NCBI GenBank assembly: GCA_002450295.1 | Contig: DJYX01000205.1 | Coordinates: forward strand, 3,260 to 10,247 | DNA length: 6,988 nucleotides | Reading direction: 5' to 3' | From: Deltaproteobacteria bacterium UBA6967 | Lineage (GTDB): Bacteria > SAR324 > NAC60-12 | Shown: positions 1-6,149 of the stretch, piece after piece | How the letters are laid out: every line of letters starts with the position of its first letter | Numbering within the stretch: the stretch's first letter is position 1 | Notes under the pieces: generated by a model | Databases searched by the model: none | What the model was told of the DNA's origin: nothing | What the model saw: only the letters and a program-made list of their open reading frames with translations | Position numbers and translations under genes: made by a program

Positions 1-425
1 GCAAATTCCTCCAGTGGCATCCCAAAAGTCTTTTCTCGTGTCGCTCGAAAATAGTCGCGATCTTTCTCATGAACCGTCTTGTGGATCTCATCGACGATCA
101 TCCGAATCATCCCCGGAAACATAACCATCTCGGTCCAATGCCGCAAAAATCTCAGTTCCCCACGATGCATTTCCAGACTGTGCTCAGGATATCGTTTATC
201 GAGGTATTCGAGAATCTTCCAAGAATCTGCCAATGTTTGCTCTCCATCAACAAGTACAGGCACCCGCTCCGTATCAGCAAAAGCAATTCGGTCCTTCTCG
301 GTCATGCGCCAAGGAATGCTCTTAAAGGGCAATTGCTTGTGATGTAGAGCCAAGCGGATTCGCCAGCAGTAGGGACTGAAGACCTGTTTGTCATCTGTAG
401 CGGCCAATTCATACAATTCAATCAT
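1..425 (-). CDS. Glutathione S-transferase family protein, LigE/etherase-like (C-terminus cut by window edge)
   Basis: The reverse strand encodes 141 residues of a thioredoxin-fold GST N-terminal domain followed by the first helices of the all-alpha C-terminal domain; the rest lies beyond base 1. Visible features are the N-terminal strand MIELYEL, the SPYCW stretch (residues 17-21) at the position of the catalytic Ser/Cys in this class, RVPVLVDG (54-61) with the cis-proline P56, and DSW (67-69) in place of the usual glutathione-binding E/D-S pair. The SPYCWR and VPVLVDG wording resembles the LigE/etherase-like GST subgroup, whose founding members cleave lignin beta-aryl ethers with glutathione; most relatives have unknown substrates. 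An AAGGAAG ribosome site (431-437 on the complement) lies 5 bases before the ATG and supports the start. The gene diverges from the CbiM-like gene. Family assignment is firm; the substrate is unknown. Confidence 0.88.
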   Translation of the reverse strand, partial: MIELYELAATDDKQVFSPYCWRIRLALHHKQLPFKSIPWRMTEKDRIAFADTERVPVLVDGEQTLADSWKILEYLDKRYPEHSLEMHRGELRFLRHWTEMVMFPGMIRMIVDEIHKTVHEKDRDYFRATREKTFGMPLEEF

Positions 426-639
426 CGTGGCTTCCTTTGTTTGGGTTATTCTGGTGGGGTGATGGATGCGAACTGAATCGCTGCAGTTTCTTCAGACCGC
501 TGGACATTCACAAGCGGGAGTTCACTTTCATTGCAACTGCTTGACTCTTCCATCGGTGCTGCCTAGTTTTGGCGCTTGCTTTGCTACCCTAGACCAAATC
601 ATTAGTATCTCTACCTCCACTCTCAGCCAAGGAGTTTCC
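426..639. promoter_or_regulatory. Divergent intergenic region between the GST and the CbiM-like gene
   Basis: This 214-base gap must carry promoters for both flanking genes. On the plus strand a weak sigma70-like pair is TTGACT (541-546), 17 bases, TAGTTT (564-569). A second weak pair is TTGCTA (581-586), 16 bases, TAGTAT (603-608). Neither is convincing. I looked for a cobalamin riboswitch (B12-box-like sequence) and for an obvious palindromic metalloregulator operator and saw neither. The stretch 466-639 is open in the frame of the CbiM-like gene but is unlikely to be translated. Confidence 0.25.
629..634 (+). promoter_or_regulatory. Ribosome binding site that fixes the CbiM-like start
   Basis: AAGGAG lies 5 bases before the ATG at 640. 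It favours that codon over the ATG at 466, which would add 58 residues unlike a CbiM protein. The resulting N-terminus begins Met-His, which the family needs for metal binding. Confidence 0.8.
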
Positions 640-1317
640 ATGCATATCGAACCTGGAGTTGTTCAAGGCGCCAAACTACTGCTTGGCTTTGGTACTGCCC
701 TCACCGCCTTTGGTCTGATACTGCGTCAGTGTTGGGAATTTCTGATACAGCATGGACTGAACACTCTGATAGGCAGGACAATCTTTACCAGTGTCTTGGT
801 GTTCTCTTTCTTTGAGATTCTACCATCGTCACCCGTTGGAGTTTCAGAAGTCCACTTGATTCTTGGTTCCACTCTCTTTCTCCTGTTTGGTCTGGTTCCG
901 ACAGCTCTTGGTCTAGCCATTGGTCTCCTGGCCCAAGGAGTACTGCTAGCACCGTGGGATCTGCCTCAGTATGGAATGAACGTTACGACATTGCTGCTGC
1001 CTCTCCTTGTGGTTTCTGCTGTCGCAGAGCGGATCATCCCCAGGCAGACCGCCTACCAGGATTTGAGTTACGGACAGGTTCTACAGCTGTCGCTCGTCTA
1101 CCAGGGGGGAATTGTCAGTTGGGTCGCATTCTGGGCTTTCTACGGGCAGGGATTTGGAGCAGAGAACATGCTTCAGGTGCTCAGCTTCGGCAGTACCTAT
1201 CTTAGTGTGATTGTCCTCGAACCGCTGATTGATCTGAGCCTGTTGGCAGGAGTCAAAATTTTGCCAGGTCTCCAAAACTCTTCGCTGTTCTCGAAGCGTC
1301 TCTTCCAACCAGCCTGA
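640..1317 (+). CDS. CbiM/NikM-type membrane protein (solitary ECF-type metal transporter S-component)
   Basis: This is a 225-residue polytopic inner-membrane protein with hydrophobic segments at roughly 10-30, 45-62, 72-104 (two), 113-129, 150-168 and 180-205. It begins MHIEPG. In CbiM/NikM proteins the free N-terminal Met1-His2 together with a conserved later His form the Co/Ni site. Here His72, in GVSEVHLILGS, fits that third ligand (His67 in NikM2), and YGMNVTT (111-117) fits the conserved GxN segment. The family supplies the substrate-binding membrane part of cobalt/nickel energy-coupling-factor transporters. No CbiN, CbiQ or CbiO gene is in the window; the next gene, 14 bases on, is a PCuAC lipoprotein. 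The protein may therefore work alone, use shared energising subunits from elsewhere, or carry another metal. A longer start at 466 is rejected because it would bury the metal-binding N-terminus. Family is fairly sure; the metal is unknown. Confidence 0.8.
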   Translation: MHIEPGVVQGAKLLLGFGTALTAFGLILRQCWEFLIQHGLNTLIGRTIFTSVLVFSFFEILPSSPVGVSEVHLILGSTLFLLFGLVPTALGLAIGLLAQGVLLAPWDLPQYGMNVTTLLLPLLVVSAVAERIIPRQTAYQDLSYGQVLQLSLVYQGGIVSWVAFWAFYGQGFGAENMLQVLSFGSTYLSVIVLEPLIDLSLLAGVKILPGLQNSSLFSKRLFQPA

Positions 1318-1331
1318 ATTTTCACCTGACA

Positions 1332-2210
1332 ATGTTGAGAATTTTCACGCTCCTGATCTGTGCTGGAATCCTGTTGTCACAGGGTTGCTCCTCCTCCAAG
1401 GTGAAGCAGCCGCCTACTGTAGAATCAAAAATTCCAGCGCAAGCGCCGAAGTCGCTTGAAACTACGAAAGAACAAGCAGCCACTGATATCCAGAAAGATT
1501 CCCAGGCTATGAGTCCTGAGCTTGATCTCAAATATACTGAGCCAGCAGAACTCATAGAAACACAAAATTTATCTGACCAAGGAAATCGATTAATTGAACA
1601 AACAGAAAACACCAACCAAGTCGTACAAAAGGCTGAGAATTCGCTACCAAAAGCAGGGCAGGAATTGAAAAAAGCTGAGACGGAACTAGACTTCGAAGCC
1701 AAATTTCCAGAAATGGAGGTTGGGCCAAACACTGAAATAGCCAGCCCAGATCGGCAACCCAAAGAACTGCAACAGACGACCGCTTCTGTCATTCAGATAG
1801 AAGATCCTTGGGTCCGTGCCGTACCTCCCAATGCCAATAACTCTGCGATCTTCCTGGATCTCCGCAACGAAAGTGGGCAACTGCGCAAATTGGTGGAGGT
1901 TCACTCAGAGGTAGCAGAGCGGGTCGAGTTGCACACAACCAAGGATGAAGATGGGATGCTTCGAAAGCAACGCCTGGAGGAAGTGCCGATACCTGCCCTA
2001 GAGACCCAGAGTTTTCATCCGGGAGGTATTCATATCATGCTGATTGGGCTACGTAGTCCGCTGGAAGTGGGTGGTGTGATTGAGTTGGAGTTGGTCTATG
2101 CCGATCAATCCAAAGAGACAATCTCTATACCTGTGGATGAGCGCCCACTGCTACCCATCACCGCCCAAAACAACCATTCTCCGGATTCACTGACAACTCG
2201 AACGCAATAA
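1332..2210 (+). CDS. Lipoprotein with long charged linker and C-terminal PCuAC copper-chaperone domain
   Basis: The 292-residue product starts with a short basic, hydrophobic signal ending LLSQGC, so Cys19 is the likely lipidated residue; the lipobox is slightly unusual, with Ser at -3. Residues 20-150 are rich in Lys, Glu, Gln, Thr and Pro, look disordered or partly coiled, and probably serve as a tether. Residues 153-268 match the PCuAC domain (IEDPWVRAVPP, then ERVELH, then FHPGGIHIMLIGLRSPL). PCuAC proteins deliver Cu(I) in the periplasm, for example to cytochrome oxidase, using the pattern H-x10-M-x21-H-x-M. Here His201, His234 and Met236 are present with exact spacing, but the first Met is Lys212 (codon AAG). 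Met209 or His229 might compensate. No strong ribosome site precedes the ATG, which lies 14 bases after the CbiM-like stop, so translation may be coupled. Domain call is firm; copper binding is uncertain. Confidence 0.82.
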   Translation: MLRIFTLLICAGILLSQGCSSSKVKQPPTVESKIPAQAPKSLETTKEQAATDIQKDSQAMSPELDLKYTEPAELIETQNLSDQGNRLIEQTENTNQVVQKAENSLPKAGQELKKAETELDFEAKFPEMEVGPNTEIASPDRQPKELQQTTASVIQIEDPWVRAVPPNANNSAIFLDLRNESGQLRKLVEVHSEVAERVELHTTKDEDGMLRKQRLEEVPIPALETQSFHPGGIHIMLIGLRSPLEVGGVIELELVYADQSKETISIPVDERPLLPITAQNNHSPDSLTTRTQ

Positions 2211-2223
2211 GAGTCAACCAAAC

Positions 2224-2574
2224 ATGTCCGCACTGACCGACCAACGCCCCTGGGGCCACTATACCGTTTTGGCCGACGAAGCAGACCACAAGGTCAAACG
2301 CATTATTGTTCAGCCCGGTAAGCGTCTGAGCCTACAGCGGCATCAGCAACGTGCAGAGCACTGGTATGTCGTCAAGGGAGAGGCCCTTGTGACGCTAGAT
2401 GAGTCTGAAAAAATCCTCAGCGCTGGCAATGCCGTGGATATTCCAATCCGTACAAAGCATCGGATCGAAAACACCGGATCTGAGGAGTTGGTTTTTATTG
2501 AAGTCCAAACCGGCAGCTACTTTGGAGAAGATGACATTGAACGCTTCGATGACGACTTCGGCAGAACTAGCTGA
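2224..2574 (+). CDS. Small cupin of the mannose-6-phosphate isomerase type II family
   Basis: The 116-residue single-domain protein matches the C-terminal cupin of bifunctional GDP-mannose pyrophosphorylase/phosphomannose isomerase enzymes: PWGHYTVL near the start, PGKRLSLQRH (31-40), RAEHWYVVKG (43-52), and the ending EVQTGSYFGEDDIERF. Cupin motif 1 supplies His40 and Glu45, but the second His of the usual HxH is Gln42. Motif 2 supplies His79 and Asn83. Stand-alone versions with this HxQ/HxK change are, as I recall, not rare, so it may still bind metal. The family interconverts mannose-6-phosphate and fructose-6-phosphate, but catalysis by such short proteins is often unproven. It lies 13 bases after the PCuAC lipoprotein with only a weak ribosome site, and converges on the aldolase gene. 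Family is firm; function is inferred. Confidence 0.85.
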   Translation: MSALTDQRPWGHYTVLADEADHKVKRIIVQPGKRLSLQRHQQRAEHWYVVKGEALVTLDESEKILSAGNAVDIPIRTKHRIENTGSEELVFIEVQTGSYFGEDDIERFDDDFGRTS

Positions 2575-2610
2575 CCCTTCCCCTCATCTCTGCTCAGTAA
2601 CCGAAAAGAC

Positions 2611-3381
2611 TCAACTGACGGATGTCCATTTAGTAGACTGAGCAACCGCTCCTCGGCGCAGGATTGCATAGTCCGTGTCCACCGCCGGGAACAGACAACC
2701 CGCTTCGATGATCTCTTGTAGAAATTCCTGATCCAACGTTAGAAACCCTGCCGGTTTGCCCACCGCCCGAATCCGCTTCATTCCCTCCAAGCATGCTTTT
2801 TTGACCTTGGGATGGCTTGGTTCTCCTGGAAAGCCCATACTGGCTGCCAGATCTGCTGGACCGATAAAGACCGCATCCACTCCGGGTACCTGAGCGATGG
2901 CTTCTAGCTGCTCCAAGGCTTCCTGGGTCTCAATCTGCACCATCAGACATATTTCTTCACGGGCTCGCTTCGCATAGTCTGGAATTGTTCCGTATCGACT
3001 CGCCCGAGTGATGCCGGCAAAGCCACGAATGCCTTCGGGAGCATAAGCCATAGAAGCCGCTGCCAGTTGAGCTTCCTCAACATTCTGGACATAAGGGATT
3101 AACAGCGACTGGACTCCACAATCCAGAAAACGCTTAATCTCTGCTGGATCCAGTGAGCTGGGCCGAACGATCGGATGAACAGGATAAGGCGCCACCGCCT
3201 GCAAAAGGGGAAGGACTTCCAGAGGACTCATCGGCGTGTGTTCTGTATCAAACAAGAGCCAGTCAAATCCACAGCCCGCTAACATTTCTGCGATATTGGA
3301 ATCATTGATGGAGCACCAAAGGCCGATTTGTCGTTGTCCATTGAGAATGTTGGCTTTGAACGGATTAGAGGGGAGTTGCAT
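2611..3381 (-). CDS. HpcH/HpaI-family class II pyruvate aldolase
   Basis: This is a complete 256-residue TIM-barrel enzyme of the usual family length. Conserved features in order are FDTEH (44-48) with the probable catalytic base His48, VRP with Arg73 that binds the pyruvate carboxylate, GIRGFAGITRASRYG (117-131), VQIET with metal ligand Glu151, and FIGPADLAASMG (172-183) with metal ligand Asp177. These correspond to His45, Arg70, Glu149 and Asp175 of E. coli HpaI. The family reversibly cleaves 4-hydroxy-2-oxo acids to pyruvate (or oxaloacetate) plus an aldehyde. It is the third gene of the quiC1-aroE-like set, starting 9 bases after the aroE-like stop, so it may act below protocatechuate or on another 4-hydroxy-2-oxo acid. 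The exact substrate cannot be read from sequence. It is convergent with the cupin gene across only 36 bases, in which I saw no strong terminator. Confidence 0.9.
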   Translation of the reverse strand: MQLPSNPFKANILNGQRQIGLWCSINDSNIAEMLAGCGFDWLLFDTEHTPMSPLEVLPLLQAVAPYPVHPIVRPSSLDPAEIKRFLDCGVQSLLIPYVQNVEEAQLAAASMAYAPEGIRGFAGITRASRYGTIPDYAKRAREEICLMVQIETQEALEQLEAIAQVPGVDAVFIGPADLAASMGFPGEPSHPKVKKACLEGMKRIRAVGKPAGFLTLDQEFLQEIIEAGCLFPAVDTDYAILRRGAVAQSTKWTSVS

Positions 3382-3386
3382 GGGGA

Positions 3387-3392
3387 CCTTTC
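3387..3392 (-). promoter_or_regulatory. Ribosome binding site of the aldolase, overlapping the upstream stop codon
   Basis: On the reverse strand GAAAGG lies 5 bases before the aldolase ATG and overlaps the TGA of the aroE-like gene (3391-3393). This arrangement favours translational coupling between the two genes. Confidence 0.6.
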
Positions 3393-4236
3393 ACTGGTAA
3401 CGAATGCGAGAGAGAGAACGTAAATTTTCAGCGCTTGTCGTCGGCAGTCTCAAAAACTCCAAGTAGGCAGGGATCTGTTCAAACAACATATCCGTACCAA
3501 TCTGGGTCAAACACCCTTTTGCTTGAGCAGCCCTAAGTAACGGGGTTTCTTCTTGTTTCATCACGACTTCACCAACCATGGTGTCTTTAGATATCCTCTC
3601 CACATCTACTGGGAGTGGATCACCCGGCTCCATGCCCATTGGGGTGGCGTTGACTACAATTTCGAACCCAGCTGGATCGTTACTGCCAACCTGGATGGAT
3701 AGTTTTGGGAAAAATTGTTGAAGTCGATCAGCTAATTTTTCTGTTGCCTCTGAGCGTGTATCGTAGAGCGCCAAGCGTCCCACCTCTGCTTCTGCCATGG
3801 CAACTGCGATCGCTGAACCAACACCACCAGAGCCAACAATCATTGCAGAAGCTCCCTTGGCCGGGCGACCTTTGCGTGCCAAGCCCCGAACAAAACCTTG
3901 CCCGTCAAACATGTCTCCAACCAATCGTCCATCTGCTTCTTTCCGGACTGCGTTACAGGCTCCGCAGACCTGAACCGAAGTACTCACTTCATCCAACATA
4001 TCTACGGTACTTACCTTGTGAGGCATCGTGATCAGCGCACCAGTGATATTCTGCAATTGGAACAAGGATTTGAAAAACCCCGGATAGTCTTCACCTTTGC
4101 ACCCCATTGGCACAACCAAGGCGTCAACCCCTTCTTGTTCAAAATAAGGGTTAAAGATCATCGGAGCCTTAAAGCTCCCTGTGGGCCAGCCAATGTGCGC
4201 AATCAACTTGGTATATCCAGAAATCACCTGGGTCAT
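3391..4236 (-). CDS. aroE: Shikimate/quinate dehydrogenase family protein (AroE paralogue, probably NAD-linked and catabolic)
   Basis: The 281-residue protein has the AroE substrate domain followed by a Rossmann domain. Catalytic Lys74 (ITMPHK) and Asp111 (FDGQGF) are present, as are the shikimate contacts Asn95 (GACNAV) and Gln254 (GTDMLFEQ). The dinucleotide loop is GSGGVG (135-140) and NATPMGM (196-202) is typical. Two features differ from biosynthetic AroE. The N-terminal SxS pair that holds the shikimate carboxylate is replaced by GSFKAP (20-25). Strand beta-2 ends YDTR with Asp159 where NADP enzymes have Asn of the NRT motif, which favours NAD. Both fit a secondary, degradative member such as quinate/shikimate dehydrogenase or a RifI2-like protein. 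It lies 59 bases after quiC1 and 9 before the aldolase, so the pair would carry out shikimate to 3-dehydroshikimate to protocatechuate. The ribosome site is weak (GAGAAA). Family is firm; the precise substrate is inferred. Confidence 0.87.
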   Translation of the reverse strand: MTQVISGYTKLIAHIGWPTGSFKAPMIFNPYFEQEGVDALVVPMGCKGEDYPGFFKSLFQLQNITGALITMPHKVSTVDMLDEVSTSVQVCGACNAVRKEADGRLVGDMFDGQGFVRGLARKGRPAKGASAMIVGSGGVGSAIAVAMAEAEVGRLALYDTRSEATEKLADRLQQFFPKLSIQVGSNDPAGFEIVVNATPMGMEPGDPLPVDVERISKDTMVGEVVMKQEETPLLRAAQAKGCLTQIGTDMLFEQIPAYLEFLRLPTTSAENLRSLSRIRYQ

Positions 4237-4295
4237 CAGTCATTTCTCATGCTTAATTTTTATATTCTCGTGTGGCCAAAAACACCTTCAAATAA

Positions 4296-6149
4296 TTACA
4301 TCTGCTCCAATTCACGGGCCTGCATCGTCAATCTGATCTGAGCATTTGGTGCTCCATACCCCCGATAACCTGCTCGCTGAACAAATTCAAAGCAGAAGCG
4401 TTTCTCAAACAAGCGGGTATAGAGTTGATAGAAGTGTCCATGTTCGTCTTCATCATAAAGAATGTGGTAAGTCCGTAACTCTGCAATCAGTTCTGCAGAC
4501 AAACCGAAACGTGGGGCCAGATCATCGTAATAATGCCCGGTAACTTTCATGACCTCTGTTCCCTGTTGCTCCAGATATTTTGCCAAGGCAAAGATGTCGC
4601 TGGTTTCCAGCGCAATATGATTTACCCCAGATCCTCGATAACGCGATTGAATCTGACCAACCACGGTCTTCTCTGCCAAGGTACTGTTCAGTGTCATTGC
4701 CAGCGAACGATCTTCCACTTCCATCACCTGGCTTTTGACCAAACCCAAGGGATCAGGGAGACTCACCGAAGGAGAAGCCTGCATCTGGAAGAGAGCCCGA
4801 TAGAGCAATGTCGCTTCCAAAACTTGGTCTAAAGGCAGAGTTGTCGCCACATGATCGACCCTGGATATATATGAGTTTGGATCGACCGAATGATAAATAA
4901 ACTCCCTCTCCCAATGGGGAGAGGGATCGTTGGAATCCACCAGATAGAGCAAGGCTCCTGTGGGTCCAGTAATCGCTGCGATCCCGTGATTATCATGCTC
5001 TGGATCCGCATATTCAACTTGATAGCCCAACTTGGTAGCTCGCTCCAGCAATCCAGGGACATCTGGACAGCTTAGCCCATAGGCACAGACAGACAGTCCA
5101 TGTTCTGTGTGATATCTCTGCGCAAAACTCTGAGACTCGCGATTGATGACCAAGCGAATGCCGCCCTGTTGCCAAAGCTCCACTTGCTTGACCTTGTGGG
5201 TGGCAACGTGAGTAAATCCTGTCTTTTGAAGAAAACTAGCGAGCTGTTGGTGTTCCGATTCATCGACAGCAAATTCGATAAAGTCCATACCTGTCGGCTG
5301 TTCAACCTTTGGCAAGCTCCGACTTTTCACCTTGGACGATGGTTCGGTCTCCTGGGCCATGTAGACGAGAGAGCGGTAAGCATCACGCGCATGACGGAAA
5401 GGATCACTGGCCCGGAATTGATCGTTGAAGATCTCCAACGAAAAAGGCCCGTCAAAGCCTGTCGCGCATAAGCGTTCCATGAAGGCCTGTAAGTCTAGCT
5501 CTCCCTGGCCTGGGAAGCAGCGGTGGTGACGACTCCAGGAGAGCGGATCCATGGTCAGTTGAGGAGCATCCGCCACCTGAACCAGGAAAATTCGATCTCC
5601 AGGGATGTTGACAATGCTATCCAGCTCCGTCTGGCGAGAAAAGATGTGAAAGGTATCCAGCGTGAGTCCCAGGGCAGGATGATTGGCTCGACGGACAATT
5701 TCCCAAGAGTCCCGATAGTCATTGACGTGCCGACCCCAACTCAGCGCCTCATACGCGACTCGCAAGCCCTGCTTGGCTGCTAATTCAGTGAGTTCAAAAA
5801 GATCTTCTGCAGCTCGCTGGATGCCTCCTATCGCTTTGGGAGAGACATTGCTGCAAATCATCAGCAAGTCAGTACCAATTTCTCGCATCAACTCAAACTT
5901 CTGCGCTGCTCGGGCAAATCCACGGCTTCGCAGCGGTTCTGGCATTCCCTCAAAATCTCGAAATGGCTGATAGACTAATACTTTCAGTCTATAATCAGCT
6001 AGTAATTGCCGTAACTCTCCCAGGCTCCCATCATGCGTGATCAGATCGTTCTCAAAAATTTCAATCCCTTGAAAACCAGCCTTTGCAATGGCCTCAATCT
6101 TTTGTCGGAGTGTTCCTGATAGGCAAACGGTCGCAATGGAATACTGCAT
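4296..6149 (-). CDS. quiC1: QuiC1-type 3-dehydroshikimate dehydratase fused to an HPPD-like dioxygenase domain
   Basis: The 617-residue fusion has the same layout as Pseudomonas putida QuiC1. Residues 1-265 are a sugar-phosphate-isomerase TIM barrel that dehydrates 3-dehydroshikimate to protocatechuate. Its likely divalent-metal ligands are Glu134 (YEALSWGRH), Asp165 (LDTFH), Gln191 (VQVADAP) and Glu239 (SLEIFND), with QPFRDFEG (61-68) and RCFPGQGE (210-217) at the active site. A linker (266-287) leads to two vicinal-oxygen-chelate modules (288-408 and 428-605) resembling 4-hydroxyphenylpyruvate dioxygenase. Iron ligands His433, His511 and Glu588 are kept, and Gln575 is also kept. The residue before the second His is Asn510 rather than the usual Gln, so the substrate may differ. 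An AGGA site 8 bases before the ATG supports the start, and the N-terminus matches the family. It is the first gene of the leftward set. A strong palindrome lies inside it at 4903-4926. The dehydratase call is firm; the role of the second half is unknown. Confidence 0.93.
   Translation of the reverse strand: MQYSIATVCLSGTLRQKIEAIAKAGFQGIEIFENDLITHDGSLGELRQLLADYRLKVLVYQPFRDFEGMPEPLRSRGFARAAQKFELMREIGTDLLMICSNVSPKAIGGIQRAAEDLFELTELAAKQGLRVAYEALSWGRHVNDYRDSWEIVRRANHPALGLTLDTFHIFSRQTELDSIVNIPGDRIFLVQVADAPQLTMDPLSWSRHHRCFPGQGELDLQAFMERLCATGFDGPFSLEIFNDQFRASDPFRHARDAYRSLVYMAQETEPSSKVKSRSLPKVEQPTGMDFIEFAVDESEHQQLASFLQKTGFTHVATHKVKQVELWQQGGIRLVINRESQSFAQRYHTEHGLSVCAYGLSCPDVPGLLERATKLGYQVEYADPEHDNHGIAAITGPTGALLYLVDSNDPSPHWEREFIYHSVDPNSYISRVDHVATTLPLDQVLEATLLYRALFQMQASPSVSLPDPLGLVKSQVMEVEDRSLAMTLNSTLAEKTVVGQIQSRYRGSGVNHIALETSDIFALAKYLEQQGTEVMKVTGHYYDDLAPRFGLSAELIAELRTYHILYDEDEHGHFYQLYTRLFEKRFCFEFVQRAGYRGYGAPNAQIRLTMQARELEQM
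4903..4926. repeat. Perfect 10-bp palindrome with 4-base loop inside quiC1, terminator-like on the coding strand
   Basis: The arms TCCCTCTCCC (4903-4912) and GGGAGAGGGA (4917-4926) are exact inverse complements around AATG. Read along the quiC1 transcript the hairpin has a CATT loop and is followed by GTTTATTTAT, resembling an intrinsic terminator. It encodes about residues 408-416, between the two dioxygenase-like modules, and does not break the frame. CCCTCTCCC/GGGAGAGGG palindromes occur as dispersed repeats in several bacteria, so this may be a small repeat copy within a gene. Confidence 0.85.

Noticed and set aside
69..347. Forward open frames at the left edge
   Set aside because: They are antisense to a clear glutathione S-transferase with its own ribosome site.
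466..639. N-terminal extension of the CbiM-like protein from an ATG at 466
   Set aside because: It adds 58 residues unlike the family and would hide the Met-His N-terminus used for metal binding, whereas the ATG at 640 has an AAGGAG site 5 bases away.
426..639. Cobalamin riboswitch upstream of the CbiM-like gene
   Set aside because: I looked for a B12-box-like sequence and supporting stems and found none that were convincing.
1322..1792. 156-codon reverse-strand open frame opposite the lipoprotein gene
   Set aside because: It is a Ser/Cys/Phe-rich shadow of the Lys/Glu-rich linker; the forward frame has a lipobox and a recognised PCuAC domain.
2575..2618. Intrinsic terminator between the convergent cupin and aldolase genes
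   Set aside because: Only a 5-bp TCAGT/ACTGA pairing with a 15-base loop and no T-tract is present.
4237..4295. Terminator between quiC1 and the aroE-like gene
   Set aside because: Only a 4-bp GTGT/ACAC stem is visible, too weak to call; the genes more likely share a transcript.
3898..4341. 147-codon forward open frame opposite the aroE-like gene and the end of quiC1
   Set aside because: It spans two real genes on the other strand, has no family features, and crosses their intergenic gap.
4829..5305. Overlapping open frames within quiC1 that could signal a frameshift
   Set aside because: The quiC1 frame is continuous through this part with recognisable dioxygenase-like sequence on both sides; the others are out-of-frame shadows.
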